From Diphasiastrum complanatum (taxonomy: Eukaryota > Streptophyta > Lycopodiopsida > Lycopodiales > Lycopodiaceae): a DNA stretch of 64,000 nt. The notes below the pieces were generated by a model. It saw nothing but the letters and a program-made list of their open reading frames with translations, made no database searches and was not told the origin of the DNA. Location: contig CM055102.1 in assembly GCA_029204225.1 (NCBI GenBank), positions 1,299,863-1,363,862 on the forward strand, read 5' to 3'. Positions 46,105 to 57,318 of this stretch are shown here, piece by piece; the stretch's first letter is position 1; each line of letters opens with the position of its first letter. The translations under genes were made by a program, and so were the position numbers.

Positions 46105-48003
46105 TCACGAAGGATTCAATTCTTCATGTAGTTTTTGGGCTAACTCCAAATTTTGTTGAGCCTCATACAACATCAAGATTTCCTTTGATTGCATATAACC
46201 GCCAACTAGTAGGTTGTCGAATTCTTCAAGCTTAACCGAGAGCAATGTTCCATCAAATAGCTCTTGAGTTAACTTTACATCTCCATCTGAATCACTACAG
46301 TGTGATTTCTTCACAATAGCGAGGTGAAAATCTTATAAAAGAACTTTTAACATAAAGATTTTGGAAAAAAAACAATGTCTGCTGCAAAAGTTCCAAACTG
46401 CCAAAATGAATATGTACAAAATTGCTTATAACGAAGTGACTTCCTTCGATCTTGCAGATTGTGTCGAATTTTTGCAAAATAATCAACAAGGTTTCGTTCC
46501 CAATCCACATAAAGACTGAAAAGTTCAGGATAGGCCATATTTACATTGATCAACAAATATGCATCATCAAAGGTGCCTAAATCCGCAACACCTTTTGGTT
46601 TGTACAATTGAAACTGTGACTTCCGCTTCCGAAAATGTTGCTTATTGTCTTCATTTCGCAAAATTGAAGACAATAAGAGCCTATGTATAACTCAACTGAA
46701 CCGAAAGGCACAACTTGGAATTTTCCCTGAATTATGCCCCAACAGAAACATCCTTTCTGCTCGATAAATAATTGGGCCCATAACTAGAGAAAGTTGTCCT
46801 TTTTCCATGGTGTCTTCCAGTCATCGAAGGCGATGCCTACTACGCCTGGTAGCATCATGTAATCCACACGCCATTGTGATTCAATGTTAAATGCTTGTGG
46901 ACACCACTTTCAGAATCGATCAACAAATCCATTGAATCTTTCAGCACATACCTTCGACTGGTTTCGACGTGGTCGCTTTGCTTGAGTAGCTGCTATTGCC
47001 AAATCCTGAGTTTGCAACTCAGTAGCTAACTTCTGGTCTTCTAGCTACTGCTTGAAATCTGACAACTCTTGTTTGAGCTTGTCGATCTTCGCTATTGCCT
47101 CCAAATACTCTGGATGGTTGGTGACTCCCGAGCAGACAGGCACAACTTGAAGTTGTTGTGTCAGATCATCAATTTTCAGCAGGGCCTGTACATATTCGTT
47201 GTGAGAGTCTAGCCCATTGCAAGTTTGGCTGGCTTCAATAGACAACTCTTTCAACTCAGCCAACTCTTCTTCGACTAGCGCCTTTGCATGTCGAGCGGTT
47301 GCAAAAACTCGACTCAAAATTTTTTGAGCATCTGGCCTAAGAGCTGGTTCAGTTTCGAGAGGTCTATTGTGATACAGCCTGCATTGCTACACAAGGCAAG
47401 CGTAGCTTCTACCTTTATTCTTGTTTTTCGCTCCTCCTGCAAATGTTTCTGGAGAGCGACATTGTGTTTATTTGCATCCAACAGTTGTTTTTTTAAAAAA
47501 ATCAATATTAGTCCAATAATTGACAGACTTGGTCTCAATCGTCTTATTGACTTTCTTCAAAGAATCAGCTTTGTTGATTGCATTCTGAAGCTGTGTTTTG
47601 AGGGAACGATTTTGTTCAATCAGTTGAGTGTTATCTGATTCGAGTGAGTCGATCTTCTCATACGACTCCTTAAGAGAGTCTTGAAACTTTCGCTCTGCTT
47701 CTATCAGGTCCAAAATGTTCTTCTGATTGTGTTGATCAAATTCATATATCTCAGCTACTAGATTCTTGGCTCTGCTGGTCATGAATGTGAACCACCAGAG
47801 CTGGTTCTCAGGTTCATCCTCTTGGTTGTCCATTGCCCTAGTGTCTTCTACTGCAGCTGCTCGAGCCCTATCTGAAGTGCCGGACTGAGTTCCATCTTCA
47901 TCCAAGGTGCTTGAACTCTTCATCTGCTTCTGTGAGGTTGAAGCAAAGGCTGGCTTTGATGAATCTGCAAAAGCAGTTCCATCTTCTGCTTTAATGTTCT
48001 TTG
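46105..48003 (-). pseudogene. unrecognised coiled-coil protein fused in frame to gypsy integrase
   Basis: On the minus strand the integrase frame (ILVATDYATK) continues at 48003 without a stop into NIKAEDGTAFADSSKPAFAS, then an acidic linker, WWFTFMTSRAKNLVAEIYEF, and a long Glu/Lys/Leu-rich coiled coil (KESYEKIDSLESDNTQLIEQ). Frameshifts occur at an A/T run (47485-47506) and near 47315. The coil then continues with a 29-residue tandem repeat (47045-47230), HNEYVQALLKIDDLTQQL and HPEYLEAIAKIDKLKQEL, and a basic block KRPRRNQSK. Further downstream are VCAERFNGFVDRF, WRVDYMMLPGVVGIAFDDWK, a segment with YPELFSLYVDWERNLVDYFA, and LEEFDNLLVGGYMQSKEI. I do not recognise the family. It may be a captured host coding sequence or an extra retroelement ORF. 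Confidence 0.55.
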
Positions 48004-48600
48004 TAGCATAATCCGTTGCAACAAGAATATAACGACACTTCGTATGTCAAGTCACATGTTTGATTGGACCGACAAAGTCAATCTCCCACTTCTCAAATCG
48101 TGCAAGAGGCAAGATTGGTATCAACGGCCAATTCATTGCTTTTGTTGGCTTACCAGATCTGTGGCATGGATCACACGAACGAATATAATTCTATACATCC
48201 TTGAACATAGTTGGCCACTAGTACTTGGCAGTCAATATTTTATTAACAATATTCTTTAAAGCAAAGTGTCCTCCAACATCCTCTGAATGTAAGGCTTGTA
48301 CAACCTTTTTAATATCTGCTGTTTTAAGCCATCTTCTTAGTTGATGATCAACACCAAGCTTGTACAGGACATTGTTAATAATCGTATAAGGTGCTACCTT
48401 ATATTGAAAAACTGTCTTTTTCTCAAAATCATAACCATCTGGATATATCTGATCCTTGAGATAAGTAATGATATCGGAATATAACAAATTTGTAGATGAA
48501 ATTTCAAATAGATTTTCGTTTGGAAAATCATTATTAATTGGTTTTTCAGTTTTTCTCGTGCTGAGTCGCGATAGATAATCAACATTTGTATGATATTTTC
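48004..48600 (-). pseudogene. gypsy G1 integrase N-terminus and start of core
   Basis: Minus reading: LRRWLKTADIKKVVQALHSE, VGGHFALKNIVNKILTAKY, WPTMFKDV, YIRSCDPCHRSGKP (the HHCC zinc finger, H...H...C..C complete), then PLARFEKWEIDFVGPI (first catalytic D) and RYILVATDYATK (second region). The second D and the E of the catalytic core are missing because the frame switches to the coiled-coil sequence at 48003. A few in-frame stops (for example before WPTMF) show decay. Confidence 0.85.
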
Positions 48601-49290
48601 CTTGGTGAAGTTCTACTTGATAAGTGAATTCCTACAGAAGTAGAACCCATCGAGCAATTCGTCTTGATAAATCTGGTTCATTCACAATATACTTTAGAGC
48701 ATAATATCAACATGAAAAATGAAAGCATATCCTAGCAAATAATGTCGAAATTTCTTAGCAGTAAAAATCATTTCGAGTGCTTCCCTTTCCGTAGTCGAAT
48801 AATTCTTCTCCGAGGCACTGAGTTGTCAACTTGTATAGTATATGGGATGATCTTTCTTCTGATCATCCTTCTAGCTGATACAGACGCCAATAGCAAATGC
48901 AGAAACATCAACATAACTATGAAATAAAATAGCCCAGTTGGGTGGTGTCAAAATAGGAGCACTGATCAATCTCTGCTTAAGTTCTTCGAACGCTTTCTGC
49001 TGTTCATTCGTCCACAAGTATTCCACTTGTTTCTTGAGTAAATGCGTAAGAGAAGCAGCAATAGAAGCATGATTTTGGATAAATCTTCGATAATAGCCGA
49101 CATGTCCTAAAAAAACTCTTAGTTCACGTAGATTGGTTGGTATTTGGAGGTTCTTTATAAGCTCAACTTTATCTTTATCGACTTCTATTCCTCTGTTTGA
49201 TATTCTGTTTCCAAGTAAAATTCCTTCTTTCATACCAAAAAAATATTTTTCCGGATAAAGGGATAAACAAGTATCTCGACACCATTGCAA
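48601..49290 (-). pseudogene. gypsy G1 RT thumb and RNase H
   Basis: 49290-48871 reads CLSLYPEKYFFGMKEGILLG, VDKDKVELIKNLQIPTNL, LRVFLGHVGYYRRFI and LLKKQVEYLWTNEQQKAFEE, the RT C-terminal connection, then ILFHSYVDVSAFAIGVC, the RNase H entry with its first D. After a stop: NYSTTEREALEMIFTAKKFR (E), HYLLGYAFIFHVD, then LSRRIARWVLLL and VDYLSRLS, the end of RNase H. Three or more stops. Confidence 0.85.
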
Positions 49291-49305
49291 TTTAAGTTTA
49301 AGCTT

Positions 49306-50427
49306 CTATAGATGTGTCTTTATATCACTATATACATAAAAATCATCAATGAAGATTTCAAGAAAAGTTCTTAGGAAGACAGCAAAAATTAACATCATGA
49401 TTCGCTGAAAAGTCGCTGGTGCATTGCAAAGACTAAAGGGCATTTTGTTGTAGGCATAAGTGCCCCAATCCGTAGTAAAGGTGGTCTTTGAATGATCCTC
49501 CTTTCTCACTCCAACCTGATTATAACCAAAAAAATCGTCACAAAAACTGTAACGAGCAACCTGATCTAAGATAGAATCAGTGAAGGGCAGAGGATGATGA
49601 TTGTGACAGCATTGAGCTTGCGAAAATCTTGGTATATTCGTATTTTGTCAGTCTTCTTCTTTGGAACAACAACAATGGGTGAAACCCATTCACTACTTAA
49701 GACGGGATAGATAATGCCTACCTACCTCAAGGTGCTTGTTGAGTTCGTCCTTAACCATGAGGGAGTACTTTGGATTGAGACGATACTGTCTTTGTTGAAT
49801 AGGTACAACATCTTCTTTAAAATCAATACAGTGCTCTCCGAATTCTGCAGGTATACCTTTCACATCGTCGAGCGACCAGACCAAAACATCTTGGTACTCC
49901 TTCAACAATTCGGTGAATTCAGCTAATCCCGATTCTCCAATTGACTTTGAAACATGCACAAATCTACCAGGTGCAAGTTCAATTAGTTCAGTAGAATCTG
50001 GTAGAATGATACCTTTTGTCATACTGACCTTGGTATGGCCATAAATTTCACGCATGGTTGACTCTATAGATGTATTCTTGTCGTCAGTCTGGTTCTTATT
50101 ACCAAATTCATGTGCAGATTTGTCACTCGAATCACTATCAGATTCTTTAGAGTTCGTATTTGCAACTTTAATTTCTTCATTCAAAACATCCACTTCAGCG
50201 TTGCAGGCATTGAAGAATTCTTCTCCGTTAGTATTCTCATAGCATTTGAAATATTGCACTTCGATGTCAGATGCATTGGAAAAAAATTTTAAGGCATAAG
50301 AAGAATCTTCTGAGGTAAAACTGGTGTCAAACAAAGGAGTTTCACCTTTATATTTGTCACGACTCCAAGTGATTATTTGTTTTGATGGCTTACCTCGATT
50401 ATTGGTCTCACCAGTCTGAAATCTCAA
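49306..50427 (-). pseudogene. gypsy G1 protease-RT linker and RT
   Basis: 50427-49693 (244 codons) is an acidic linker (SDSDSSDKSAHEFGN), then ELLKEYQDVLVWSLDDVKGI and VPIQQRQYRLNPKYSLMVKD, the RT N-terminus of Ty3/gypsy. Next, in other frames, VSPIVVVPKKKTDKIRIYQD, FRKLNAVT and YSFCDDFFGYNQV (first catalytic D), then 49509-49306: FTTDWGTYAYNKMPFSLCNA, ATFQRIMM, FLEIFIDDFYVYSD with FIDD in place of YVDD/FIDD-type active site, normal for gypsy. The linker phrase DKYKGETP recurs as DKYEGETP at about 62670 on plus. Confidence 0.88.
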
Positions 50428-50940
50428 CTCTTTGGATTTCCAATGAACACTTGCGTTTGATTGATAAAGCTAGGGCCATCCAATTAGCACAGAATAAGAT
50501 GACAAACCAAGTGGTTTGATAACTATAAAATTCATTGTGAAAGGCTTGGCTTGAATGTAGACAGTGACATCTCTCAGCACTAGCTAATACTACTGCTAAG
50601 GAGGTCATGTCCCCTAGTCTGCAATACCGATCTATCTTTGGTGGTAAACCAGCCAAAAACCATTTGATCTGCATATCAACGGGATATACACCAGTTAGTT
50701 TTCCTATAAGATTCTTAACCTTCCGTGTACATTTTCGAAGGAATTCTTTAGTCTTCTTCTGAACATTGTTCAGACGTCCGAGAATTCTAGATTTATAACC
50801 GATTTCTCTGAACTGGTTCAGAAATGCATCTTTCAGTAGTAACCGGGTTCCTACGCGGCTTGGTTCAACTTGACTGTACCATATGCGTGCCTGCTTTCTC
50901 TGTTTGCGAGGGAAAAAACCTCTTTTTCAAGCTACTTTCG
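50428..50940 (-). pseudogene. gypsy G1 gag fragment and protease tail
   Basis: Reads KTKEFLRKCTRKVKNLIGKL, then YPVDMQIKWFLAGLPPKIDR, YCRLGDMTSLAVVLAS (gag core) and, without the gag C-terminus or the protease active site, VTVYIQAKPFTMNFIVIKPL, SSYSVLIGWP and LYQSNASVHWKSKELRF (protease C-terminus). The same protease ending is found at 62450-62615 on plus (VTVYIGDHKFIIDSI, SSYKVLLG). An internal deletion thus joins gag to the end of protease at about 50565. Confidence 0.75.
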
Positions 50941-51243
50941 ATGAAAAATCGTTGTCACACGTTATTACGCTGATGCGGAACTATAAAAAAACGACCCGTA
51001 AATGGCCCATAATGGCCGGTTGCACTGCTATTAAAATATTGTTCATTTGCTAATTTACGTTGTATGAAAATTCCATTTATGCGGCCTATGCCCCTAGTTC
51101 CTAGGTTTGTCGGGACTAGGAGGTGCCAAGTATTTTCGTAATACAATTCTAGTAATTAAAGACTTGGTCGTGAGCCCTTAAAAACTGAAACTGTAAATAA
51201 GACCCAACTTGGCTTTGAAATTGCAAGTTGAGGCCAAGTCAGG
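50941..51243. other. unassigned spacer
   Basis: Contains GGCCCATAATGGCC (a near-palindrome) near 51003. No coding pattern or PBS was seen for G1. Confidence 0.3.
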
Positions 51244-54200
51244 TGTTAAAAACGAATTTGTATAGGGAGGGGTGTGGGGCAGCATTCTCATTGTCATCTT
51301 CTTGGAGAAAGAGAGAGAGAGAGCTTGTGCAAGGAGTGTGTGGAGAAGAGGAGGAAAGGAGAAGAGGTTGATGCCTGGTGCCTTCCACTCTCATCCATTC
51401 CCATTTTGTTGTCCATCATTATTCACTGCCCACAAAGACAAGGAGGAGGAAAGGAGAAGAGGCTGATCTGCCTGGTGCCTTCCACTCTAATTTCTTTGTT
51501 GGATCTTTGCTACAAACTGCTTATATTTCATTGCTATTGATTCACTGCTTTGATCTCTAACATTGTGTTATCATCATTTCTTTTGTTGGATCTGATTTTG
51601 GTGTTGTTTCTTGTGGCTTCTAACATTGTGGTTGCAAGCTGTGGAATTGTGGAAAGCTTTGCCACCTTAATAAGAAAGATCTGAGGCTTGGAAGATTGTT
51701 GTCTCCCTGCCTTACAGTTGTTTGAATCACTTTCTTGTGATTCTATTTGTGATTGATTGTGTTTTTAAGTTTGAGAAGTCTGTGAATCACTTGTGATTGT
51801 TTTCTGCTCAAAGATTACTTTCTTCATAGTGTCCTGTTTAGTGTGAAAATAGTGCTCTTGATTTGCAGTTTGAAGATTATGGCTCTGTAACAGAAATTCT
51901 TGAACTGCAAATCAGTGTTCTGCTTTGTTCATCTGAAAGCTTTGCCATTGTTGGTCACCCAAAGATCATAAGCTTAGTCCAAAAGCTATCTATTTCAAAC
52001 CCTGTTAACTTCTATCTTGTTCAACGTGAAGAAAAGTTAATTTTCTTACTCTGCTAGTCGCTGCCTGGGTATTCAAACACATGATCCCCCCCAAAACCCT
52101 GCTCCATTGCTTCTTATGGCTCCCTTCCAACCTGCGGCTCCGTACCTCCTTGATTTGCATGGGCTTTTCCCTCACCAGCAGCCTTTTCTCACTTGATTTG
52201 CAGACCATTTGAAGGTCGCTCCTAAGCCTACCTACGACCAGTCCATCTACATCTGCTACCTGATTTCTGCCTACGTGAAAGGAAAAAGAAACCCTACCCA
52301 TCTGCTAATCTATTCCCCTCACCTGAAATGCTTCTTTTCCCTACCCACGGATCTGCGCCCTGCTCTGTCCACGCTACCGTGCCCTGCTCATACGGCTCCT
52401 TGCTTACCTCCATCCTGATGTCTGCCCTGCTCCATCCTCGCTTGCTTGCTCACGGATCTGCGCCCTGCTCTGTCCACGCTACCGTGCCCTGCTCATACGG
52501 CTCCTTGCTTACCTCCATCCTGTTGTCTGCCCTGCTCCATCCTCGCTTGCTTGCTCACGACTCTGCCTGCGGACTCTTTTGCCTGTGGCCCGTTGACTCT
52601 CCCTTCTCCCTGCCCTGCTGTGGGAATGCTTCCTGCCTGCAGCTCGGATCTGCCTGCGGCCACTCCTTCTCCTTGCTTGTCTGGCTCGCTCTCCCTCTGG
52701 CCACGTTAACCTGCCTGGCCGCGTGGTTTCCCTGTTGCCGCGATCCTGCCTGCGGTTCCTAACCTACCTAGCCCTGCTTATACTTCATCGCTGCCCCGGT
52801 TGCTCCGTGCGCTCCGGCTCCTATCTCCGGCTCCCTCTATGCCCACCCGTCCACAACCTCTATCTGCGATCTCTCTGCTCATTGCAATCTGCCAGATGTG
52901 AGGTGTGAGATTGTGGTAGTTTGATTGGCCACCAAACAATAAGCGCTAGTTCGGTTACTTGCCTATGAGAGAACCTGTCTGTATCAGACCTTATGCATTA
53001 TTGTGATCTGGAAATTCCTATAACCAAGAATCAATGCCTCTGAGGTACAAGAAGTGTATTGCGGAGGGAACCCAGGTTCAAATGCCAACTATTGTTATTT
53101 GTGATTATAGCATTGGAGACTTGAAAGCCTAACCTCTGTCTTGAGGCTTTGTGTGGGTTCTGTTGCCCTACCTTAAATATCTCTAGTTCTGCTTGAGGCC
53201 ATTCTTTTGCCTGTCAAAATCATTGGATATTTTCCTATCTTGTTCATCCTTAAGAAAAAAAACACGCAGGCATAGAGCCCATTTCAGATACCTGTCAGCC
53301 GCAGGCATAGAGCCCTGAGGGCCTGATTGTTTGAAAGAGCTCTGCTTGTTAATGCCTCTAGAAGCCAACTGTGTGCAATTTCTTTTCAAGGAGTGAAGAA
53401 TCTAGTTACTTGAAACCCATCATTCTTCCGGAATTTATCTTGCAGTCTATAGAGTTATTCATGGATGGTGCACGTTGAGGGAGTAGCTGAGCGATTAGAC
53501 AGGTGAATCACTGGTCTGTGGAGAGGAGAGCGCTAGCCTTGTGGCTGCAATGTACCGCACTCCTGCCTTCTGAATCTGCGGCCCCTTCCTGCTACCTGCG
53601 ACATCTTTGCTAACCTGCGAGTTGCCCTCCTAACTGCCCACTTCTATTCTTATCAGCGACCCTGTGGCCAGCGGATTTGCCCTGGCATCCCATCGCTACC
53701 TTTCGTTACCTTTCTGAGGTCTGATTTCTGACCATTTTCTTGCCTGTCCGCTCTCCTGTCTTGCGACCTATTCCTCCATCCTGCTGTCAGCTCGTTGGCC
53801 CTCGCTTCCCTGCTACCGCGACCCTGCCTGCGGTTCCTAACGTACCTAGCCATCCCTTCCTCGCTGCCCCCGAATTTCTGACAATGAGCAGTTTCCTTGG
53901 CCTTTCTTGGGCGCGGGAGCTGGAGCCTTGTAGATAGGGCATGACGGCATCACAGTGTAAGGCTTGGTTACCAGACTAGCTTGAGGGGTTGGAGTTTTTG
54001 TTAGGTTAGTGGGCCATGACCCCTCCATCGTGTGTGTCACTGACCATGACCCCTCCATTGTGTGTGTTAGCGATGGAACTATGTTTTTGAAGTCCAGCTT
54101 TGGTATGGATTGGCTTGTTGGATGAAACGTGCTACCATGAGGCTTGGACCGGTCTTATGCTTTTGATTTATCTTATGAATGAGAAAGATCAATTATGGAT

Positions 54201-54609
54201 TGGGTGCCGAAATGAAGTATATACAGTCCCTTGAATACTAAAGAACCCATGACCTTGCTTGTGGTCATTTCTCTTTCCTAGATCTGTGTGAAAGGAAGAA
54301 GATGATTTAATTGGCCTACTTCAGCCTTTAGCTTTGCTTCTAATCCTTTCTCCATTCTACGGACACCTTGTCCAATGTTTGTGTGGAATGGAAAACCCGC
54401 TAGTTTGTGTTATTTGCCCATACATAGTGTCTACATGTGATTGCCATTCTTTAACAAACCCTAAGTCATAAATGGTGAGATTCTAGGGTGCATTTCTCAT
54501 ATTGACTCCATACCCAATGGAGCTTGAGTTGTAATTGTGATATAGACCGACTTCCGTTAGCATTTCCTTAGATTGCCAGTCTATTTGTGGGTCGTTTTAT
54601 AATCCTTCA
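51244..54609 (+). repeat. putative very long 5' LTR of gypsy G2
   Basis: Starts TGTTAAAAACG (51244) and ends CCTTCA (54609), just before a primer-site-like sequence. About 3.4 kb with no ORF of known type, including a C/T-rich, GC-richer island (52300-53880) unlike the AT-rich surroundings. A 40-bp phrase around CTGCCTGCGGTTCCTAAC occurs at about 52748 and 53826. I have no partner LTR in the window, so the limits are inferred from the flanking signals only. An alternative is a transcribed non-coding region of unknown origin. Confidence 0.35.
52346..52555 (+). repeat. 105-bp tandem duplication
   Basis: Two adjacent copies, 52346-52450 and 52451-52555, each beginning CACGGATCTGCGCCC, differing at one base by eye (CCTGATGTC versus CCTGTTGTC). 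A third, degenerate start (CACGACTCTGCC) follows at 52556. The period is a multiple of three, so a 144-codon ORF crosses it, but its Ser/Leu/Cys-rich content looks like translated C/T-rich DNA rather than protein. Confidence 0.92.
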
Positions 54610-54610
54610 G

Positions 54611-54630
54611 TGGTGCGTCTGCCGGGAGGA
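54611..54630 (+). other. possible gypsy primer-binding site
   Basis: TGGTGCGTCTGCCGGGAGG resembles the plant gypsy primer site for tRNA-Asp (TGGCGCCGTTGCCGGGGA) at about 13 of 18 positions and sits 350 bp before gag-like coding sequence. Weak match; low confidence. Confidence 0.35.
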
Positions 54631-54966
54631 GCATGAGCTCCTTTCGAATTTTTGTTTATTGTTTGAAAGTAAGTTTCAAACGGTTCTGTTAAATTGACCA
54701 TTAACTTGTACAGCTAAAAGCTCGTTTGATCTAAATTGTCCATGAAGGTTTGAATGCCTTGCGGCAATCGGAGCCTCTGTTGTATCAATTTTATGAGTGA
54801 CTCTCGGGGTCTTTGTGGATAAGGCTTGAGCACCGAAAATTGTGAGGTTTGTTTGGAGTATTGGTTTGTGCAAGTAGGGTCAGTGGGCGTTGTATAGAGA
54901 ACTGGACCAATACTGGACGTGTTGGAGGTTCCTTTAAAAAAACTGATTGATTGAAAAATTATAATC

Positions 54967-55825
54967 ATGATTTTTACGCGCCTAGTGCGACGAGGATTTT
55001 TATTCTATGATGAGAATGATTCTCAAGTCATAGAAAATCTGTATAGAAATTTATTTCTTGTAGAATCACCCATGGGTGAAATGGCCAATGACTGTATAAA
55101 GCCCAGTGATTCAATTGAGGAATCAGAGTTATTAGTAGAATCCGCGAAAAATCTACCATTTCTTCATGAAGAATAAAGGAATTTAGTGGTATGCAACTTT
55201 CTTGAAAATTTGAGTAAAGAATCTTTTGAAATATCACCCTTTCACACTGATCCTAAAACAAATGATTCAAATCAATGTGATCCGATCTGTGTAGAGCACG
55301 GGGGAGACTTCAGTTATGAAGTTAAAGAGAATGCGACATTACAAATCAATTATTTTGTGACTATTAACCATAATCCGATTGTGATTCAAAACCCAATTCT
55401 TGAAGTTGATGAAACCCTAGCAAGATTTGGTATTGTACTAGTGGTAATCAGGAACAATCCATTACCAAGGATGTGAGTGTCAATACACTCACTGATATGG
55501 TGGACATGTCTACCCAAAGTCCTGAAATGGACAATCAAAAGCTTGTCGAAGATGTGTCAGAACTGGGCCATCGATCCCCTAATGAACGTCTTGATTACAC
55601 TAAAAGTGTCCCCAACTTTGATGAGTTGGATTGCAATGCTGGAAAATCAGGAGCTAAACCTGATTGTAATATTGTGCAACCTTCATTAGTTACTGGTGAC
55701 TCCCTCTATGTTAGACCAAAGCCTGTTTACTTATTGAAAATCGATCACTATGATGGAGAGAGAGGTGATAAAGCTGATATTTTCATATGAAAATTTGTTA
55801 ACTTCTCTTTCCTTGATGGCTTTCC
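54967..55825 (+). pseudogene. gypsy G2 gag N-terminal region
   Basis: Series of acidic ORF pieces (54967-55176, 55186-55476, 55473-55790) ending in PKPVYLLKIDHYDGERGDKA and DIFI.KFVNFSFLDGFP, which follows the pattern of a plant gypsy gag entry (PKFxxYDGxxGDxAxxFI). A stop lies in DIFI*KF and frameshifts elsewhere. Copia F is inserted right after DGFP at 55825. The N-terminal acidic part is not recognised. Confidence 0.5.
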
Positions 55826-56507
55826 TGTTAAAAATTCACAATTCTAGCTTGACTAGTTTTGGTCATATGACTTGTAAATAGTTAGATGGTCATGATGTGG
55901 CTTGTCACACGTGCCAAATAGCATAGGATTCCATTCATAAGGATGTTCTCAAGTAGACCTAAGTGTTAGAACCTTTGGAATGAGTCCAAATTATGCTTAG
56001 ATACAAGGGAGAAAAAATAGGAGCTATTTTTGGTAATTTTTGCATTGTTGAGGGATCTCCAAGATTCCAACCCTAACTTGGTAGGGATGAAAGATCCACC
56101 AAAATTATCATTAGGGATAGGTTTAGGGCTACTCATACCTGCCCAAAACCGTGATGGATCATGTATATATAGGTGATGATATCTCACCAAAATTAATCAA
56201 GCAATTTCATGTTTTTTCTCTCATAATGGTGCAATTGCTCTCTATGTTCATAATTGTTTGAGTACTTGTGATTACTAATGATTATAGGATTGAATGTAGT
56301 TCTGGTGTACAATACTCAGACTGTGGGAGGCCGTACTTTCACACGTGTGAAGCCTTCTTCAAGGATTTGGGCCATTTAGTGAGGTTCAAGCATAGATTTT
56401 TGATGGATTTTGATGGTTCAACTTGTGCTAATCTTATGAAATCATAATCTATTGTTTCCCTCATCATTTCAAGTGTTTTAGGATCCTTATTTGCTGTAAT
56501 TTTTACA
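55826..56507 (+). repeat. 5' LTR of element F
   Basis: 682 bp, TGTTAAAAATTCAC...TTTTTACA. TATA box TATATATA at 56164-56171; palindrome TTCACACGTGTGAA at 56338-56351, starting 174 bp downstream. A further CACACGTGCC is at 55906. Transcription would start about 30 bp after the TATA box, placing the palindrome in the transcribed R/U5 leader. Confidence 0.97.
56164..56171 (+). promoter_or_regulatory. TATA box of F 5' LTR
   Basis: TATATATA in the context ATGTATATATAGGTG. The same box is at 61074-61081 in the 3' LTR, at 3203-3210 in A, and at 63134-63141 (minus) in the right-edge LTR. Confidence 0.75.
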
Positions 56508-56520
56508 TGGTATCAGAGCC
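56508..56520 (+). other. primer-binding site of F (initiator tRNA-Met)
   Basis: TGGTATCAGAGCC directly after the LTR end ACA, complementary to the 3' end of plant initiator tRNA-Met, which primes minus-strand cDNA synthesis. Confidence 0.95.
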
Positions 56521-57318
56521 TAAAGGCTGAAATGAGCTAAATCCTTGGTTTGCATTCAATTTGATCACAATTTTTGATCTAAATCTTGTGTAGATTGGAT
56601 CTTAGCATCTAGTATTGATTCTAGAACTCAAAGTGAGTCAAATACATTGGATATTGGTGTTGTGTGACTTCATTTGCAGGTGTTTAGGTGTCTAAAACCA
56701 GAGGCAAAGTTGAATTCAATTCACATTACCAAGATAGCAAGTTTTGCTTGCTCCAAGCATTGATTTCTAAGCGAGTTTTGGAGGTGATTTCATAGAGAAG
56801 GCTTTCTAGCATTCAAGGAGAGGGAAGATCAGAGTTTTGGGGACTCTTCAAGGCTGTTCTAAGGTGTAGTAGGAACCTCCTAAAGTGATTTAGGTTCAGT
56901 CCAACCATTGCTTGACTTATGCACCAAATTAGATCAATTTTTCATCAATTTTGATCATTTTTTGCTTGTGATTGGATAGTAGATTGTGTTGCATCCTCAT
57001 TAAGTTCCATTTAGATCTTTTACAAGTGATTTTGGAAGTATATTAGGTTGCTGAAATTCACTCTTGATCAGATCATTTGGAAGCTTTAATGTTCTTTATA
57101 GAAAGAGGGGCAATTCTACTAGTATTGTCTACTTCAATCAAGCAAGTGCATTGTTTCTAGTATTCTATGATTTGATTTTGTTAGAGATCATTCTTAGATC
57201 TTTATAGGAAGTCTATTACTGATCTTTTCAGGTCCCTAAGAAGTGGGATAAGGTAGACCTTCAATCAAATCAATAGAAGTAACCTTCATTTGTGTCAAGT
57301 CCTTGATTAGGAGACTAG
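56521..57318 (+). other. untranslated leader of element F
   Basis: 798 bp from PBS to the gag ATG. No ORF of note. The length is conserved in elements A and I. The family expectation is that it holds packaging signals. Confidence 0.8.

Noticed and set aside
52328-52762. 144-codon ORF with a 35-residue repeat
   Set aside because: It arises because the 105-bp tandem duplication is a multiple of three. Composition follows the C/T-rich DNA and no domain is visible.
53060-53500. tRNA- or SINE-like boxes (GGTTCAAATGCC near 53086; TAGCTGAGCG near 53485)
   Set aside because: The A-like and B-like boxes are in the wrong order and about 400 bp apart, and no cloverleaf could be drawn.
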